58,681 nucleotides of DNA from Candidatus Altimarinota bacterium. Lineage in GTDB: Bacteria > Patescibacteriota > Gracilibacteria > BD1-5 > UBA6164. A program made the translations under genes and the position numbers. Numbering within the stretch: position 1 is the stretch's first letter; every line of letters begins with the position of its first letter. Below the pieces are notes generated by a model that was given only the letters and a program-made list of their open reading frames with translations, searched no databases and was not told where the DNA came from. The stretch covers positions 1-58,681 of the forward strand of contig JANJUN010000010.1 in the NCBI GenBank assembly GCA_024710565.1, read 5' to 3'. Shown here one piece after another: positions 1-14,127 of the stretch.

Positions 1-3000
1 ATTTTTTCATCAATTTGTATGTTTGAAAAACTATCCAAGATATTTCAAAAATTATCTTCTAAACTTCCAGAATAACTTATATTTATATCTGGAGCTGTTC
101 CAGAAATTCAAGAAATATCAAAAGTTATTTTATTTGCTACTAAACTTGAATTTGATACAGTTCAAGAATTTACACTCAATCAAGTTAAACTTCAACTTAA
201 ACTTTCACTAAAAGTAAGTTCTATTTTATCAGCAACATAATTTGAATCACTATCTTTTATAATAGATGAAACTAAAACTGGTTTTGCTTTATCAATCAAA
301 TTTATAGCACTTCATAAACTTCAAGCTTCATTATTTGAACTATCTTTCCAATTTGGATTTGAACTAAATCACAAAGTATATCCATTACTATCAGTATTAA
401 CACTTGATAAATTTAGGTTTAATATTGCTTTATTTAAAGAAGTTGAAACTGAAGAAATAGTGAGTCCATTATTTAAAATAAACGCTGTTGTATCTGTAGT
501 AGAAGAAATATTTTCTGAAAAAGTTGCTTCTATTTTATTAAAAATTCACGAATTATTAGCAGATATTTCTGCGCTTAGTATTCTAGGACTTGCTGTGTCT
601 AGAGAAGAAATATTTGAAATACTTTCTAAATTCTTTCAGGCTGCATCTGTTAAACTTCACTTTGTATAACTTAAAGTTGGAGTAGTAGAAGTATCTCAAG
701 TATCAGCAAATTTTAGTATAAATATATTATCATTTGCACTATTTCCTGTTTCCCAAGAAGTTGGAGTTGGAGTTCCAATTCCAGAAATACTATAATCTCA
801 TAAAACTATAGTGTTATCTAAAATATTTTCACTCATAGTTACTTTTAAACCATCAATTTGTCCATTTGCTGACATATCCATAGTTTCTAGTGTAGAAATT
901 TGAGGTGGTGTAGAATCTACAAAAATAGGTGTTGAAGCAATAGTATTTGATATATTTCCTAAAACATCGTAAGCTGAAATAATAATCGTTATACTATCAT
1001 CTATTTCAGGCAAATTAAAACTATAACTTCCATCATTTTCAGTATTTCAAGCAATAACACTAAATACTCAATCATCATTGTATTCAAGTTTTACATGAGA
1101 AAAACTTGCTCATGAACTAGTCATTTTTACAGGGTTCCAGGTAATATCAAAATTACTTCCTCCAGCATAAAATCCACTTGGAGTAAAGGTAAAAATATCA
1201 TTTGTAATAACTGGTCCTGTTTTATCTAAAACAGTATTTATACTTCCAGAAGAAGTGTTATTTACTTTATAAGATTTATCATAAGCATAAACTATCACTT
1301 CATAATTTTGTCAGTCACTATCAGTTCAAGGAACAGTAAAATCATAATTCCAATTTGCATAATTATTAGAAGTATTGGTTGTTAAAATTTGCTCTGATCA
1401 AACCCAAGTACTTCCATTCCAAAAATCAGTTCATTTTTTAATTGAAATTTTTACAGAAGATAGTCAAGCTCAAGTATCACTTCCCGTTCCAGAAATATGT
1501 ATACTTCCAGAAAAATAAGAATTATCTTGATTTGATATAGTAAGATTTGGATTTATTGTATCTGATATATATTGTCTTGGAGTTGTTGAAAGTTCATTTC
1601 AAGCTTTATCTACCACTTTTAAAGTAAAATCATAATTTTCCCCATTAACAATGGTAGGATTTATAAGTTCGTTTAAATTATAAGAAATACTATCAATATT
1701 ATCTTGTAATACATTCCAAACTAATACTCAAGTGTAAGCATTTCCATCCCAATAATTATTATTTGAATTCCTTTTAAAACTATAATAAATTTTATCAATT
1801 TTTATATTATCTCAAGCAGTTGCAAGAGCTTCAAATCATCAAGCATTTATGTAAGCTCCGTTTGGGGGAGTTCATGTTGTTATAGATAAAGTTGGGTTTT
1901 GACTATCAATAGTAAAAATACCACTTTCCACATAACTTGATTCATTTCAAACATTATCACGAGCTTTTATTCTGAGTTTTGCTTGATTTCAATTTATATT
2001 TGGAATAGTCCAAGTATAACTTCAAGAATTTGCAATAGAATTTGAAATAACATTCCAATTACTTCCATTATTTGTTGAATATTCTAAAGTAATAGGATTT
2101 GCAGGAAGTGTTTCATTATCAGTAATATTTGCATCATTCCAAGTAATATTGTAAGCCGTATTTCATTTAATATAATTTCAAGAAATAGGAGTAATAAAAA
2201 CTGGAGTTGTTATAGTTGGATTTGATTTATCTAAAGAAAATATTTGACTTTCTGTTATAGATGTATTTCCTGATTTATCAATTGCAGTAATTTTTATTTT
2301 ATAATTATTCCCTGTTGTTAAAGCTCAAATATTCCAATTATATGGTGAAATATTTGCTCAAGAATAAATAAAATTATAATCCGTTCCTCCATTTGAAGAA
2401 TACTCTAATTTTATATAATTGAGATTATTATCACTGATTCCACTCCAAGCTATATTTAAGCTATTTCATCCATACGTTTGGTTTATTGGTGAAGAAATAG
2501 TTCAAGTCGTTGGAGAAGTATTATCAACTGTAATAGAAGCTAATTTTTCAACTATATTTATTTCAGAAATATTAGAAACTATCAGTTTTACTTGTCTTAC
2601 TAGTTCAGAAACTACTCAAGCAAATCAAACTATAAAACTATACGTCACTTTTCCTCATACATAACTACAACTTACTCCAGAAACTGGTGCAGAACATAAA
2701 ACTCAACTGTGACTTGCATTTCAGCTAAGAGAAGATAAATCTGCTTTAATTTTTGTAATGTCCGTATTTGTTAAATCAGCCGTTATTTCAATAGTATTTC
2801 AAGACTTTGTAAAAGTTGTTGAGTTATTATTTGTATCCGTAATTTTTTGATTATCAATGGTTGGTATTGTAGTATCAACTAAAAAACTATCACAACTAGA
2901 AGTAGTTCCTATATTTCACATATTATCAACTCCGTACACATTCCAAGAATACGTTCCATTTGATAAACTATTTGTAGCTTTTGAATTTGTAGCAGAAGTC

Positions 3001-5720
3001 AAAGTTTGACTTGCAACTCAAGAACAATTTGAATTATTAAAAATTCTCAAAATATATTCTTTTACTCCAGAACCATTTCAAGAATCATCAGTAGAATCAC
3101 TCCAAGAAAGTGTTGGAGTTTGACTTGATGTATTTGGAGCATCAGTTAAAGTTGAAGCTGCTGGTCAAACATTATCAAACTTTAGAGAAATAGCACTACT
3201 GGTAACACTATTTCCTGCTAAATCTTGACCAATAAGTTTCACATCATACGTAGTTCCTGAAACCAGTCATATAGCTACTAGATCAACATCTTGTATGTGA
3301 GTTCCAGAAAGTAATTTTTCACTATCAAGAATTCCTCTTGATTTTTGAATTGATGGATTTCACGATACTCTATCAAAAATGATTCTCGTACTTGCTCACG
3401 ACTTCATTGACTCTCTAAAAGTAAATCATACATCAATACTTCAAGAGAAAAAATTATTGTATAGTGAAGGTGTCGTATTTGAAAATCCGGTTACTGTTGG
3501 AGCTTGTCCATCAGTAATAGCAAGTGATCCAGATGAAAAATAATTATTGTATCATCCACCGGCACTTCTGATAGCTCAAGTAAGCATAATGATATTACTT
3601 CAAACGGCTCAAAGATGGTTTAAATCTGGAATAGTAAGATTTATTTTTGATCCATTTATACTTGCTACAGAAACTGGAGTTAAAGTAGTGGAATTATACA
3701 CATAACTTATAAAAGCCCCCGAATGGTTTGAAAGATCACTATCCAGTGTGGTATCGGTTGTAAGTTCTAAATTGGTATTGGTGGTAAATTTTGCTGAAAG
3801 AATTTTTGCATTTTGAACGATATCTGAAGTAAGTGTTGCTGCTGAAGAACATCATACTTCTCAATATGAAAGATCTTTTCAGCGAATAAGAACACACGCT
3901 TTATAACTTCCTCATGATACCAAGTTAGAAAGAGTAGAATCTTTTAAAATACTCGAAGTCCCAGTAAAATTTTCGACATCTTGGTCTTTTACAAACCCGA
4001 TATAGTTATTTCCATGTGTTTGAATATCAAAATCAATATTAGCGGGAAGAAGATATATATAATAGGATGAAAAACTCGACATATCGTCAGTAGGTTTTGT
4101 CCAAGAAACAGTAATATCTCTTCCATCAAGACCATTATAGTCCAGATCAAAATCTCAAAAAATTCCAATTTTTGATTGCATACTCGCAACTGGAATCACT
4201 TTATTTATACTCCCTGTTTTATAGGATATATTAGAAGCTTCATCTTTACAAAACACATGAAAAATATTTTGCCCACTTTGTAAGTACGTATTTAAAATAG
4301 GATAGGTATTTACTGTATTTGCACTGGTTTGTGTCCAACTCAGCGTTCCAGTTCCCGTTCAAAGAGTACTTCCTCAGAGTAATTCTCACGCAAAATATCC
4401 ATTTTCTCAACAAGAAAAAGTTGCCTCAGTATCATTAAGTCAAACATTAGCTATATATCCTGGATTTGATATTTCTCAAGCAAGTGTATCTTTCGTAATG
4501 GTTCTTGAAAGTGTTCCTATATATCCTTCTTTTTCTAAGCACACATACACCGTGTTACCTCCTTCAACCATATCTTCAACATCTACTTGAAATGTCTTTT
4601 GAGTATTTTCAGTATAATTTTCCCAAGCAAGTAATTCAACTCCAGATTCACAAGAAGTATCTCATCATACGACTGCTTTTATACTTCCACTAAAAGAAGA
4701 AGACACTGTTAAAAGAGCCGTTTGTTTTTCTGGTCATCAAATAAGACTTTCACTCAAAGAAACAAAATCTATAACAGGGGTCAAGCTTTCTACAACTTTG
4801 AGAGTAATAGAAGTTTTTTTATCTTCATTTCAAAACCTAGTATCACTCGCATCATTTTGATTTCCATCAATATCAATGGCTGTAAAATATTCTTTTACAA
4901 AAGTATAATCCCCGAGATCTACACTTGTTGTAATTCCTGTTTTTTTAAAAAGTGCTGTTTTTTCATCTGCCTCACAAGATATATATGAAAGTGTTTCTGA
5001 GCTTCACAATCATAATTGAGACAAATTAGCTTGTATATTACCTCCAGCTATATTTTCACACCCATTATAATCCTTCACCTTTACTATCAAATTGACTGGT
5101 TCTGAATGAAGTCCCTGAACTTGATCAACGGTTTGACTTCCATCTGATTTCTCAAAATAATAATCAAGAATATGTGGTTTTACATTCACATAGATAAAAG
5201 TTTCTTTTGTATCCGAAATATAGGCTCCATTATTTGCACTAAAATGATTTCTAAGCACATTTTCATAAACTCCCCAATTTTTAGGAAATTTCAAAATCAT
5301 TCTTCTCATTTGAAAAGTATCATTTGGAAGGAGATCATTTGATGGTGATAATACACGAGAATAATTAGGAATGCTTGGAGGATAAAATTCATCTAAAGAG
5401 ATACTTCATTGTAAAAAATTCCCATTACGAGCTGGAAAGGCTCTTGGGGTTTCACTACGATAGACAATTCCATTGGGAAAATCTGTGTGATAGGTGATAT
5501 TCGATAAAGTATCTGGAGTATCATTGGTAACCGTTGTTTCGAACCAAAAAAATACATCTGGAGAAAGTGAAAGCTCCGTTTGTTGATTGGTTCCTCATGA
5601 TATATCAAGAGAAACTCTTTGTTCTATAGGTAAAAATGAAGATGCGTGCACAAAAAAATGATATCCAAAAAATTGTGAAAAACAAAAAACAAATAATGTA
5701 AAAATAGCTCTATATTTCAT
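1..5720 (-). CDS. Giant secreted surface protein with many Ig-like/cadherin-like repeats (3' end beyond window)
   Basis: Frame with codons at positions 0 mod 3 and TGA=Gly; start ATG at 5720 gives signal peptide MKYRAIFTLFVFCFSQFFGYHFFVHAS. Track ORFs 5010-5309, 1110-1298 and 798-1013 share the frame; no TAA/TAG seen in the first ~480 nt read codon by codon. Confidence 0.85.
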
Positions 5721-5776
5721 ATTTTTTTAGTTATATTTTTAATACATTATTTGTTTTTATTTGAAAATCAAATTTA

Positions 5777-8700
5777 TTAGTCTGGGAGTCCAGAAACAGT
5801 TACCGTGTAACTTACCGTATTTTCAAGTCAAGCTGCATCTGTGAGTCTTAATTGAAGGGTAATTGATCCTGTTTCAGTTGGTGCTGTAGTATTTACTGAT
5901 ACACTATTTACAAGAGTCCATTGATCAGAAACTCAAAATACTGCTCATCCAGCAAGTACTTCTACTAAAACTGGTTCGCTAAAAGTAATAGTTCATGAAA
6001 TATTTCCTGAAGGAGATACTGAAATTGGTAGCGTACTTGACGCTGTCGGTGGAGTAGTGTCAATCGTATATCCACTTAAATCTGGTGTCACAGATACGGT
6101 ATTTCCAGCATCATCAGAAAAAGTATAACTCACGCTTGCGGTACTACTAACGGTTCTTTCATATATCCCCCATCCAGCATCTGTCCATCATGATGGAGCA
6201 TCTCATGGAGTTGATTGAGTTTGATCAGTTCATCAGCTTCATATTCATGATAAGGTAACTCTAATCGTTACTGGTCCATTTGCAACCGGTTGATTTACCG
6301 TATATCCTGCTGTTGGCGCAACATTATCAAAGAAAAGACCATCAACTACTGAGTTACTTACATTCCCTTGAGCATCCTTTGCCCAAACATATACTCTATT
6401 AACTCATTGATTTGAAAGAGTAACATTTGAAAGTGATGAAACCCATCCAGCAGCTCATGCAGAAGGAGCCGAAGGTGCAGGAGTATCATATCCATAAACT
6501 ACCTGTGCGTAATACCCAGTAATTCATACATTATCACTACCACTTACGGAAACTGAAACAGAAGCATTTCTAGTAAATTCTTGTCCTCCATTTACCGTAA
6601 TAGAAGATAACACTGGTAATTCATTATCAACAGCTGCATTTACCGTTAATGTATAAGTATCACTGTCCGCTGTAAATCATGGAGCTGCTGCTTGATTAGC
6701 TGTTATGGTTGCACTTCATGCTCATACTATCGTTACCGCTCATGTACTTGGATTTACTGTCGCTACTGCCGTATTACTTGAACTATACGTCACTGCTCAT
6801 GGGGAGTTTGTTGAGAATGTATTCGTAAATGATACATCTGTGGTTAATTTCGTCACACTTCCACTTGCAAAGCTTGAGGTCGGAAGAACTGCTGCTGCAT
6901 TTACCGTTAATGTATAAGTATCACTGTCCGCTGTAAATCATGGAGCTGCTGCTTGATTAGCTGTTATGGTTGCACTTCATGCTCATACTATCGTTACTGC
7001 TCATGTACTTGGATTTACCGTTGCTACTGCCGTATTACTTGAAGTATACGTCACTGCTCATGGGGAGTTTGTTGAGAATGTATTCGTAAATGATGCATCT
7101 GTGGTTAATTTCGTCACACTTCCACTTGCAAAGCTTGAGGTCGGAAGTACTGGACCTACCACTACAGTATTTACTGTTAAACTATAACTATCACTATCCG
7201 CTGTAAATCATGGAGCTGCTGCTTGATTGGCTGTTATGGTTGCACTTCATGCTCATACTATCGTTACCGCTCATGTACTTGGATTTACTGTCGCTACTGC
7301 CGTATTGCTTGAACTATACGTCACTGCTCATGGGGAGTTTGTTGAGAATGTATTCGTAAATGATGCATCTGTGGTTAATTTCGTCACACTTCCACTTGCA
7401 AAACCTGAGGTCGGAAGTACTGCTTGTATTTCTTGTAATCCTTTTATAGCTCATTCTAAAACTCAAAGAGCATTATTTACCTCTTCTTGAGAAGAATTAA
7501 GATTTCATAATGTAGTTTGAGAAAGAATAATAGCTTGTTTTAAATTTACAAGAGATTCATGAGTATATTTTCAAGCTCCTGCATTATATATATTTTGAGC
7601 TTCTTGTATCTTCGATGTTAAGAGAGAAAAATCTGCTCTTTGTTTTAATTCTTTTATAGATAACTCTAAAATCCCTCCAGCTTGATCAACATCTTTCTGA
7701 GTTGCGGTAGTACTATCCCTAGTAGCAATAGCTTGTTGTAAAGCTTCCATAAATTTTTTCCAGCTATTTGGAGTATAATCTTGTTCCTTTTTTCACTGAG
7801 CTTGAGAAATAATAATATTCAAGTTTGTCTTATCAATACCTCAAACATCTTCAACAATAACATTTGAAATAATCACTGACCCAGGTTTTACCTCAAGAGT
7901 AACGTTAATCTGCCCACCTTGTACTTTTGAGAGATTTATATTATAGGTATCTATGGTTCCTCTTGCAGGTTGTTGAAAATTTCTTGGTTTAATAATAAAT
8001 GAGTCTCATACGAGTTGAAATTCTCATACATTAGAAAATACTCATCCATTTTTCATGATTCTATTTACTGATGAAATTTTATAATCAAGTCTCATTTCTC
8101 ATTGATCATTTATGATTTCAAGACTATCTGGAACTTTAGTTTTATCGATTTCAAGAATCTTTACACTTTTTTGATCTACTATATGAATCGTATTTCCATG
8201 TCTAAAAGATCTATTTTGAGAAATTACATCAGAAACGATACGAGATGCTTTTGTAGATTGATACAATCCTGTATTTGGTTTATTTAAATTTGCAGATGGA
8301 GTATCACTTTTTACTTTACTTTGTGCTTTTTCTCAAAGTGGAATAGTATATTGTACTCATACATAGGTATCATTGAGAGTCCCATTATTTCATTGAGTAT
8401 GACGTACTACAACTCATACTCTTGAACCTCCTTCTAAATTTTTTGAAAGCCCGAGTTCTATATCGGTAGAAGCAACCCCGGTTCTCAGATTGATATTTCC
8501 TTCCATTCCAGATCAAAAATTATGAGAATACCCAATTACTCCTCAAAGTTGAGTACGAGTTTTTTGAGCCGAATATTTTGTATCATGATGAAGCGATTCA
8601 TAATTCAATCATAAAGTCAGTTTTCCATTTTTAGAAACATCAAAATTAAGTTTTGCTTGTACTCATTTTTTTTCTCAACCTGCAATATTTCTAAAGTTGT

Positions 8701-9556
8701 CATAAATAGCAAAGACAGTTTCATTACTTACGGTATATTCTTTATTAGCTAATTCATAACTTTGTGCTTTGGTAATATATCCTGAAAGTTCTAATGATTT
8801 TACCATACTTTCAGTAAAGTAGAGTTTTAATGTCGTTCCAGCACTATTTTGTCTCACCATTTGCTCCACTTCTCCACTTGAAAATTGAAACTTATTTTTT
8901 ACTCATAAATGTTCTCCTGAAAACATCAAAACTCCATTTTCAAACCCGAATCATAAGGTACCAAGAAGTCTTTGTAGATTAGGACCTACTTCAGCATTGA
9001 TGGCAATAGCTGTATTTTTTGTGAGCTCACTCCCTATTCATAAATCAGCCGTAACTGATTTCCCATATCTCCCTATATTAGCAGAAACTAAAGTGCTTGA
9101 AGAAATTTTTCACTCAATTCCAGTTCCAGAACGATTTTGTCTAAAGTCCCCTCCTCAAGATACTTCTTGTTTTTTAAAATCAAATTCTGTTCAAATAGGC
9201 CTATTATCAGGTACATATGTATCCTCTTGAATATCTTCAATATTTCCAATGGTATACAATAGCTTATTTCCGCTATAAACATTTACATTTCCATTTGGCA
9301 TTTTTTCTAACATAAACCTCCCTGAAAAAGTACCGACATTCATTAGGGTTCCAGCTGGTTTTTCTTTTATAACCTGTACTTCCTTTAAAACATCAGAAGG
9401 AATATCTATACTATCCTGCGCTTGTGCTCAAGTAGCACTAAGGGCTGTAGCAACAGCCGTAGCTGTAAGGGCTCTTTGAAGGGTTATCCCTTTACACTTT
9501 GCGATAGTTCACAATTTTACATATCATTCTTTTTCATGAGAAGCTTGTATTCACAT
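5777..9556 (-). CDS. Secreted surface protein: signal peptide, beta-strand-rich N-terminal region, two FIVAR-like regions, Big_2-type repeats, Ig-like C-terminus
   Basis: MGIQASHEKEGYVKLGTIAKCKGITLQRALTATAVATALSATGAQA...; repeats VTYTSSNTAVATVNPSTGAVTIVGAGSATITA (Big_2) with UGA at the Gly positions; FIVAR-like YTPNSWKKFMEALQQAI...ATQKDVDQAGGIL. Confidence 0.85.
6643..7425 (-). repeat. Three near-identical tandem coding repeats (unit ~261-270 bp) encoding Big_2-like domains
   Basis: ATGGTTGCACTTCATGCTCATACTATCGTTAC recurs at 6705, 6966 and 7236 with almost identical surroundings; on the minus strand each unit reads as one Big_2 domain. Confidence 0.9.
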
Positions 9557-9623
9557 AATATATTTTTTAAAAAAATAAAATCCGTATTATTTTATACCTA
9601 TTTTTAGAAAAAGTCAAGGGTTC

Positions 9624-10421
9624 TTATATACTTTTTATCAATTCAATATAATCCTCTATGGAAAGCTCTTCTGATCTTGTATTTTCATTGTATCAGAGTT
9701 GACAAAGTTTTTTTAAAATCTGCTCTTTTGAATATCAGAATTGAGATAAATTATTGATCATTTTTTTTCTTGGATTAGAAAAAGCTGCTTTTATAAAAGC
9801 CAAAAATACTGAATCTGATAGATCTTCAAATCGCGTATGTTTTTCAAAAAATAGTACGAGTGAGTCTACTTTTGGAGGAGGAGAAAAAGATTTTGCAGGA
9901 ACAAAAATTTTTTCCATAACTGTACACTTTTTTTGAACAAAAAGTGATAATACTGATGATTTTTTTCATACAATTCTTTCTCACACTTCTTTTTGCATTA
10001 AAATAATCATTTCTTTTGGAGAACTTTTAAGATTATATAAAAAATGATGTAAAATTGGAGATGTAATATAATATGGAATATTTGCTATTACTTTATAGTC
10101 CATATGTTTTGGAATATACTTCAAAATATCTTGATTTATTATTTCAAACTCAACCCCAGTAGTATCAATATCTCCTGAACGTATTCTATCTTCTAAAATA
10201 TGTATCATAGTAGTATCAAGCTCGACTAAACAAAGACTTTTTGGTGTATGAGATAATATTTTTGTCGTAAGTGCTCAAAATCATGGTCATACTTCAATAA
10301 TATGCTTATCTTGTATGGAAGTGATTTCAACAATTTGATGTAAAATAGATTCATCCATTAAAAAATTTTGCCCCAATGATTTTTTAGCTTTAATTCGATA
10401 TTTATTTATTATTTCTTGCAT
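9624..10421 (-). CDS. ksgA: 16S rRNA (adenine(1518)-N6/adenine(1519)-N6)-dimethyltransferase
   Basis: MQEIINKYRIKAKKSLGQNFLMDESIL...IIEVGPGFGAL (three Gly are TGA) ...VIANIPYYITSPIL; KsgA motifs. Confidence 0.93.
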
Positions 10422-10600
10422 AGATTTTTCTTTATTTTTAATATGAGGGTAGCTTATAGATTTTTTTAAAAAAGTAAATTTTTATTTTTTATGAAAAATC
10501 TATTGACATTTTTTATAAATAGTGATAATTAAATTATCTTTATAAAAAAGAATAAAGATTCTCGAGTTTAATTATTTTTATTTTTTTAATTTTTCAAAAT

Positions 10601-11365
10601 ATGAATACGCGTTTGAAAAAATTAGTTGCTGGAGCTTGTATATTAGCTTTAGCTTGAATGAATGCTGCATTTACCAATGCTGCAACTCCAACTGCTAGTA
10701 TCTCTGGAAACAATATCACCATTACAAGTGCTGGAAACGGTGCTGGAGAAGCGGTGACCTTGGTTTTAAAACAAGACGGAAATACAAGAACTATAACTAC
10801 TGACTATACTCTTGATACGAGTATAGCTGGAACTATTACGGTTAGTGGGGTTCTTGGAGGAGCATTAGATGGAAATTCAGATAACCAAATCGATGCTGCA
10901 AACTATGAAATTTCTTATGTTACTCTTGCTGGTGTAGTTGGAGCAGTAGTAGTAAATAATATTGCTGCTGGTACTGCTGGAAGTCATACGGTAAATGTAA
11001 AAGCTACTGTTTTACCAGTATTAACTATGACGGTTACCAATACTGATATCAACTTTGGAGAACTCACTCTTTGACAAGATAATACTGCAGGTACTAGTAC
11101 CAATATATCTGTTTTATCAAATGGAACTGCCTTCCAAGTTCAAGCAGATTATGCACAACTTTTACATACTGATAATACAAATACTCTTCCATTTAAAATT
11201 AACAACGGAAGTGATGTTCTAACTGGAGGTAATGTAATTAGTCAAGTTGGATATTCTGCTACAGCAGTAAATACTACTGTTTCATATATAGCTACTCCGG
11301 CAGCAAATCAACTTGCTGGAACGTATGATACTACCGTAGAATATACCGTTACTGGAACATTTTAA
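10601..11365 (+). CDS. Secreted surface protein (signal peptide plus beta-rich domain)
   Basis: MNTRLKKLVAGACILALAGMNAAFTNAATPTASISG... to TAA at 11363; two in-frame TGA. Confidence 0.85.
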
Positions 11366-11383
11366 TACAAAAGTTATCCTTGA

Positions 11384-11413
11384 TAAAAAACTTGTACTTT
11401 AGTACAAGTTTTT
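11384..11413 (+). terminator. Rho-independent terminator
   Basis: AAACTTGTAC-TTTA-GTACAAGTTTTTTTG hairpin with T tract. Confidence 0.75.
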
Positions 11414-11476
11414 TTGTTTGCATTTTTCGCTCTTTTTATTATATTCAAGACATAATTATTATTTTATTTATAATTT

Positions 11477-12667
11477 ATGAAAAAATTTCTTTTGGTTTTT
11501 GTATTCATCAGCTTATTTTTATCGTATTCTTCAAGCTTTGCTTCCCTTTCTATAAGTCCTTTAAAATTCGAATTTGATATCAATTCTTCATCTTCTATGC
11601 AAGAAAAAATTAAAGTAACAAACTCTGGAGATAGTCCTATTACTCTCTATAGTTCAAAAGAAGATTTTATCGCGTGAGACGATAGCGGAACTCCTCAATT
11701 TATTAAAAGTGAAAATCAGACACAATACCAATACTCTCTGAGTAACTGGATTAGCATAGAAGATGAAAATATCACCCTTGCTCCTAATGAATCTAAAGAA
11801 ATATACTTTCGTGTAAATGTTCCTCAAAATGCAGAACCAGGATGACATTATGCTGCTATATTTTTCTCACCTGGAACTCCTGGGTGATCTCAGGTTACCG
11901 TAGTGCAAAGACTTTGAGTTTTAGTGCTCGTAAATGTTCCTGGAGAAGTAAATATCTCAGGAAATGTGAAGAGTTTTCAATTATGAAAAAAATCTCAAAA
12001 AGAATTTCAAGAAACTCAAAATTTTTCTGACTTTCCTATTACATTTCAAACCCTCTTCCAAAATGATGGAAATGTTCACTTAAAACCAACGGGAAAAATC
12101 ACCATTCTGGATGAAAATGCAGAAGTACTAAAAAATATAGGAAAAGAAACTCTTTCGAGCCCTGCTGGAGCCTATATTTGAGAAAAAATGGTCGATTATA
12201 TTCCTATCAATGACACCCTGTGAAATGTTCTCCCAAAATCTCAAATAAAATTTGAAATCGATTGGATGGGGTTTGGGTATAATGTACTCAACGACGATGG
12301 AACCAAAAGTGTTGAATTTAAAAATTTAGAAGAATATTATGCAGATAAAGCTTCTGAAAAAGCAAAATATTTGATGTTTTGGCAACGTATCAACTCAAGA
12401 ATCGTAGAAAAAAAACTCACTGCCTATCTAGAACTCAGTTATGAAGGAAAGGATAAAGAGAAAAAAGAATTCAGTGATAAAAAAGAATTTTATGTTACCT
12501 ACAATGAAAAATACGTATGAGTAAATTATGTCCTCGTTTGAGTACTTATGGTCATAATTCTTTCTGTATGAGTATATTTCATTAAAATTGCACCGACTCA
12601 AAGAGCAAAAAAAGAAGAAGAAATGAAAAAAAGAATTCTTGAAGAAATAGAAAACTCTAAAAAATAA
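11477..12667 (+). CDS. Secreted, C-terminally membrane-anchored protein, DUF916/WxL-associated-like
   Basis: Signal peptide MKKFLLVFVFISLFLSYSSSFA; SISPLKFEFDINSSSSMQEKIKVTNSGD...APNESKEIYFRVNVPQNAEPGGHYAAIFF; C-terminal TM VLVGVLMVIILSVGVYFIKIAP. Confidence 0.75.
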
Positions 12668-12711
12668 TTTCTGATACGTTCTGAAAGTTTTAATTTTTTA
12701 CTTTCCTAGTC

Positions 12712-13128
12712 ATGAAAAAAATTATCAGTCTCATCTGTTGTTTTGTATCTTTTTTGATACCAGTACAAGCCAATCAAAGTGTCGTAGTTTCTGCAATTGT
12801 TTGAAACTTAAATAATGCTCCTATCATCCTCAGTATCACCCCAAACAGTAACCCTAGAATTCTAAAAACCAATAGAACGCAAAGCTATAGTATTTATTTT
12901 CGTGATAATGAAAAAGATACAATCACCTATACTATCACTCCTCAATATGGATATACCAATCCTATCAGCGGGACGATTTCTCCTTCTGATTATGGAAGTG
13001 ACAATACTGCTTATGTGAACTTTTTGTACCTTTCTCCAGCAAATGCTACCAACAATGAAAGTATTATAGTTACTATTTATGATGGAAATACCCTTATTTC
13101 CAAACAACTAAATCTTTACATATATTAA
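12712..13128 (+). CDS. Small secreted Ig-like protein
   Basis: MKKIISLICCFVSFLIPVQA...; open to TAA at 13126 with TGA=Gly. Confidence 0.75.
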
Positions 13129-13129
13129 G

Positions 13130-14125
13130 ATGATTTTTAAAAAAAGAGCATTTTTCGTAAGTTTTGGTATTTTTTTATGAGCATGGCTCATATACGTTTT
13201 TCTTTTTGAAAAAAATGTTTTACATACTTCTCCTTTCGCAGGACATGATATTTTATTAAAAAATATATCTTGGGAAAGTTCTCTTTGAAATACCGTTCCC
13301 TATAAAAAATGAGATGAAATCGAAGTAACTTTTATTTTTCCATGAGAGGGAGAAAACCATATCTCGCTGAATAAAAATAAATGAAATAAAAATATCTCTA
13401 TAAAAAAAGTACTTATTGATCAACAAATAGTGTCTGATGATACCATGATCATCGAAGACGGAAAAACTCTAAAAATCATTGGAGAGGCCACTCAGGATGG
13501 GATACTTAAAAAAGAAGATTTTAAAGATGTCATTATTGAAAATGAAAAAATAAAAGAGGAAAATCAAAAACCTGAAGAAAAGACATTCAGCTGAACGTTA
13601 GATATTCATTTTGAAAAAAATATTCTCAGTTCTCATATAAATCATCTCATTGAGATTACCTGAGAACAAAAAGAACTTATAAAATATATCACCATTGGAG
13701 AAAATAGTTTTACTCCTATAAAAAATAATGGAAAAGTATACCTTGCTATACAAAAAGACACCTTTTGATCTGGAGAATATTTTATTATTGTTCAATGAGA
13801 AAATAATGAAATCTTTTCCCTTGATACAAAAATGTATTTTGAATATGGTATCTCTGAAGTAAATATTGCAAATATTTCTCCTCACAGTATACAAAATGAT
13901 CGCGATAGTTTTTTAGTATTACAATGAAACGGTTTTTCTAAAGTAATTTCTATTCAATTAAGCAATAATATTATTTTAAAAAATACTTCTTTTGATATTA
14001 TAAATGATCGTGTTATGAGCGTAAAAATTCCGTCATGACTCGAGTCTGGAAGATATTATTTTAACATTATGACCGTAAATACGATACACGAATTAAAACA
14101 AAATTCTTTTATTATTAATGACTAA
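13130..14125 (+). CDS. Membrane-anchored extracellular protein, IPT/TIG-like elements
   Basis: N-terminal TM MIFKKRAFFVSFGIFLGAWLIYVFLF; ISPHSIQNDRDSFLVLQGNGFSKVISIQLSNN resembles IPT/TIG; TAA at 14123. Confidence 0.7.
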
Positions 14126-14127
14126 AT

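Noticed and set aside
6643-7425. Possible CRISPR-like array
   Set aside because: Repeat unit ~261-270 bp, coding and contiguous, no short repeats with unique spacers.
6705-7490. Three plus-strand ORFs MVALHAHTIVTAHVLGFTVATAV...
   Set aside because: Antisense shadow of the Big_2-coding repeats on the minus strand; no initiation context and the minus frame gives a recognisable domain.
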